DNA of 64,000 nucleotides. It comes from Streptomyces sp. R41 (GTDB taxonomy: Bacteria > Actinomycetota > Actinomycetes > Streptomycetales > Streptomycetaceae). Positions 61,743 to 64,000 of this stretch are shown one piece after another. How positions within the stretch are numbered: the first letter of the stretch is position 1; each line of letters opens with the position of its first letter. The position numbers and the translations under genes are program-made. Under the pieces are notes generated by a model. That model was not told the DNA's origin. It saw nothing but the letters and a program-made list of their open reading frames with translations, and did no database searches. The stretch spans positions 6,369,001 to 6,433,000 of the forward strand of contig NZ_CP163443.1 of the NCBI RefSeq assembly GCF_041053055.1. The letters run 5' to 3'.

Positions 61743-63186
61743 GGGTCACCTCCGCCTGTCCCACGCCCACGTGCAGGTCGAGGTCGAGTGTGCCGCCGTT
61801 CTTGCTGGCGGTCGTGGGTGACAGCGTCACCTGCTTGGACTTGCCCGGCTCCACGTCCACGTCCTTCTTGTCGTCGCCCGGCAGCTGGATGTCTCCGACG
61901 CCCACGTCCACGTTCAGCTTCACCGTCGCGTCCTTGGGGATGACGACCTTGAGCCGGCCCACGCCCACCTCGGCGCTCGTCGTCATCGTCTGGCCCTTGG
62001 CCACGTTCAGATGGGTGAGGTCCAGGGTGCCGACGCCCGTGCCGAGGTCGTAGTTCTTCTGGAGCTGGGCTGTGGCAGTGGGTGTCCAGTCCTTTCGTAT
62101 CCAGTGCGTGCTGATGTCCTTGGGGAGCGCCGCGGAGGCCGCCAGCAGGGCCGCCGTGAGAACCGCCAGGAAGATCGATCCCGCGCCCGTACGTCCGAGG
62201 AAGGCGCTGATGGCTATGCCGAGGCCGAACACGATCAGCGCGCAGGCCAGGCCGGTCTGCAGACTGGTGCCGAGCGCATGGTCGTGCCAGGTGAGGCCGG
62301 TGCCGAGGCCCCCCGCGAGGAGCGCGAGCAGGAAGACCCAGCCGCCGATCCAGCGGGGACCGCGCGGCTTCGGCCGGCGCGTCGCGCGGAGGTCGCGTAT
62401 GTCCTGTCGCGTCGTGCCGCGGGCGATGTTGACCGCCGCCGCGACGTCCCGGTCCCGTGCGTCCTGGGGTCCCCACAGGTAGCCGGTGCCGCCCACGTGC
62501 GATCCGTCCTTGACGATCGGGTCGCGCCACCAGGAGGGGTAGGAGGCGGGCACGGGCGGTGCCTGCGCCTCGGGCGGGGCGTCGGCGACGGCCTGGGCGG
62601 CGAGCGGGTCGGGGTCGGGGGCGCCGCGCTGCTGCGACCAGTACCCCGCGCCGGCCAGGAGGAGGGAGAGGACGACGGCGAAGGTCAGCACCCCGCCGTT
62701 GTTGAGCATGGAGAGGAACACTCCGCAGCCGACCAGCGCGAAGAGCACGGCCGCCAGTGCCTGGCCGTCGACGCGGCCGGTGAGCAGCTTGCGTACCTCG
62801 TTCTCCTCCTCGTCGTCGTACGGGACGAACAGCCACACGAAGCCGTAGAAGATGAGGCCGATGCCGCCGGTCGCGGAGAGCACCGCGAGCACGATGCGGA
62901 AGATCACCGGGTCCATTTCGCAGTGCCGGCCGAGACCGGCGCACACCCCGCCCAGCATCTTCTGCCGGTGGTCGCGCCGGAACTTGCGCGGGACCTCGGG
63001 CGCGGCCGGGTCCGCGGGCGGGACCGAGTCGGCGGGCTCGGCCGGGTCCTCGTGCGCGCGCGGCTCCTCACCTCTGGCGGGGCCCGGTGCGGGCGGCACG
63101 GCGTCCCGCGGCCCGCTGCCCGGTGGTGGGGCGCCCGGGCCGGGGCCGGGATCCGGCTCCGCTGCCGCGTGCTGCTGATCTGTCAT
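61729..63186 (-). CDS. PspC domain membrane protein with LiaF-like C-terminal domain
   Basis: A 485-residue protein. After a Pro-rich N-terminus (1-65), the PspC domain reads RDHRQKMLGGVCAGLGRHCE with a hydrophobic helix (IGLIFYGFVWLFVPYD). Four or more further helices follow (about 140-190 and 285-355). The C-terminal 120 residues are a LiaF-type beta-helix (GTGVGTLDLTHL, AEVGVGRLKVVIPK, VDVGVGDIQLPGDD). Both domains occur in cell-envelope stress sensing. ATG 63186. Divergent from a second PspC gene that is likely the sensor kinase of a LiaFSR-like system. Confidence 0.9.
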   Translation of the reverse strand: MTDQQHAAAEPDPGPGPGAPPPGSGPRDAVPPAPGPARGEEPRAHEDPAEPADSVPPADPAAPEVPRKFRRDHRQKMLGGVCAGLGRHCEMDPVIFRIVLAVLSATGGIGLIFYGFVWLFVPYDDEEENEVRKLLTGRVDGQALAAVLFALVGCGVFLSMLNNGGVLTFAVVLSLLLAGAGYWSQQRGAPDPDPLAAQAVADAPPEAQAPPVPASYPSWWRDPIVKDGSHVGGTGYLWGPQDARDRDVAAAVNIARGTTRQDIRDLRATRRPKPRGPRWIGGWVFLLALLAGGLGTGLTWHDHALGTSLQTGLACALIVFGLGIAISAFLGRTGAGSIFLAVLTAALLAASAALPKDISTHWIRKDWTPTATAQLQKNYDLGTGVGTLDLTHLNVAKGQTMTTSAEVGVGRLKVVIPKDATVKLNVDVGVGDIQLPGDDKKDVDVEPGKSKQVTLSPTTASKNGGTLDLDLHVGVGQAEVTRATS

Positions 63187-63280
63187 GCGTCCATGGTGAC
63201 GGGCGAGGAGGCGCGGCGGGAGTCGGGACGACCCTGGCCGAACCCTGATATCGGCCCTGACGGGGACGGGGGGCTTCGAC

Positions 63281-63410
63281 CACCGGCTTTCCGGGCATCG
63301 ATCACCCGCCGCTTTTCTCGAGCATCGATCACCGGCTTGCGAGGATCGATCAGCGGCCCGCGAGGAGCAATCGCCGGTTTCCCGAGGATCGCTCGATGGT
63401 TTTCCGAAGA
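63281..63410. repeat. Imperfect ~22-bp repeats between the divergent PspC genes
   Basis: About five decayed units built on CGAGGATCGATCACCGGC (for instance at 63296, 63323, 63343 and 63386). ATCGAT palindromes recur at 63297, 63325 and 63345. They fill the shared promoter region. Confidence 0.6.
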
Positions 63411-63473
63411 TCAGGGGCGTCTCGGGGGTCGACCCTGATGCCCGGGCCCGCCAAGCGTGTGAACATCGATGGC

Positions 63474-64000
63474 ATGCCGGAAGCCGCAGCCCTGCCCCTC
63501 GACGACCCGCGGCCCACGCGCAAGCTCTACCGCAGCAGCGACGGACGCTGGCTCGGGGGCGTGGCGCGAGGGCTCGCCGGGCACCTCGGGCTGCCCGTGA
63601 TCTGGGTGCGGCTCGTGTTCGTCGGACTGTTCATGGCGGACGGGCTGGGGGCGCTGCTGTATGCCGCGTTCTGGTTCTTCGTGCCGCTCGGCGTCGGCGG
63701 TGTCGGCTCCGGGCGTACGCCGGCCTTCAGCACGGAGACCGCCCCCGACGGCCGCCGCAGACTGGTGGCCCGCAAGCCGGACAGGGGCCAGATCGTGGCC
63801 CTGCTTCTCATGGTCGTCGTGGCCATGGTCTTCGTCGGCAATGTGAACCTCGGCGGTGGAGCCAAGGCATATCTGTGGCCGACGGTCCTCGTCGGCGCGG
63901 GCGTCGCCCTGGTCTGGCGCCAGGCGGACAATGCGCGGCGGGCCCGCTGGGTGGAGGTCGGCCGCCGCCGCCGTACGCTCACGCTGCTGCGTTCCGCGGC
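63474..64000 (+). CDS. PspC domain protein, probable sensor histidine kinase, 3' truncated by window edge
   Basis: The visible 175 residues start MPEAAALPLDDPRPTRKLYR and contain a PspC domain (SSDGRWLGGVARGLAGHLGL, with helix ALLYAAFWFFVPLG), then two further membrane helices (IVALLLMVVVAMVFVG and YLWPTVLVGAGVALVW) and a basic stretch (RRARWVEVGRRRRTLTLLRS). In Streptomyces a PspC-led histidine kinase normally stands divergent to the PspC-LiaF gene, so kinase domains are expected beyond the edge; they are not visible here. ATG 63438 in frame is an alternative start. Confidence 0.8.
   Translation, partial: MPEAAALPLDDPRPTRKLYRSSDGRWLGGVARGLAGHLGLPVIWVRLVFVGLFMADGLGALLYAAFWFFVPLGVGGVGSGRTPAFSTETAPDGRRRLVARKPDRGQIVALLLMVVVAMVFVGNVNLGGGAKAYLWPTVLVGAGVALVWRQADNARRARWVEVGRRRRTLTLLRSA

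Overview
The window is from a Streptomyces chromosome. GC content is very high, GTG and TTG starts are common, and there are CIRCE-controlled GroES/GroEL genes, the developmental regulators WhiD and BldM back to back, and a row of transmembrane Ser/Thr kinases. From groES rightwards the order (groES, groEL, whiB-type gene, bldM, sigD-type sigma factor, guaB, guaB3, GMC oxidoreductase, guaA) matches the S. coelicolor SCO4761-SCO4785 region and, in outline, the mycobacterial groES-groEL1-whiB3-sigD-guaB2-guaB3-choD-guaA region. These orthology statements come from memory of those regions, not from a search.

Layout. 1-6.1 kb: xylan/xylo-oligosaccharide use (ABC permease end, GH3 glycosidase, LacI regulator, secreted GH10-CBM2 xylanase), with CGAA-type operator palindromes before the regulator and the xylanase. 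6.2-15.1 kb: an LCP cell-wall ligase, decayed HTH and MFS gene remnants, a DGPF protein with its ECF42-type sigma factor, a secreted beta-propeller/cell-wall-binding protein, a THUMP-like methyltransferase and two tandem polysaccharide-deacetylase lipoproteins. 15.1-20.9 kb: groES-groEL1 under two CIRCE operators, then ester cyclase, SDR, MOSC and LysR genes. 20.9-28.1 kb: whiD/bldM (with a near-perfect sigma-BldN promoter), a SigD/ShbA-like sigma factor, guaB and guaB3, the last two separated by a TnpB element paired with a small HTH gene. 28.2-33.3 kb: a small secreted protein, a nucleotide-sugar dehydrogenase lacking its catalytic Cys, glpD and a serine hydrolase. 33.4-45.3 kb: five kinase-like membrane proteins, the second a pseudokinase, interrupted by a scar holding a kinase fragment, a secreted protein and a transposase remnant. 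45.3-57.7 kb: lipoprotein, succinic-semialdehyde dehydrogenase, GMC oxidoreductase, LAETG surface protein, chorismate mutase with a candidate Phe/Tyr attenuator, guaA and others. 57.8-64 kb: membrane and envelope-stress genes, including divergent PspC proteins; the last (likely sensor kinase) runs off the edge.

How parts work together. guaB, guaB3 and guaA cover GMP synthesis. whiD, bldM, the SigD-type sigma factor and the kinase array point to control of sporulation and envelope. The most interesting signals are the possible leaderless Phe/Tyr attenuator ahead of chorismate mutase, the pseudokinase in the kinase array, the HTH-TnpB pair with 32-bp-spaced repeats, a 28-bp-stem hairpin near 60.4 kb, catalytic-residue losses in several enzymes, and a dispersed GC-rich repeat captured in frame inside the GH3 gene. 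No tRNA, rRNA or CRISPR array was seen.
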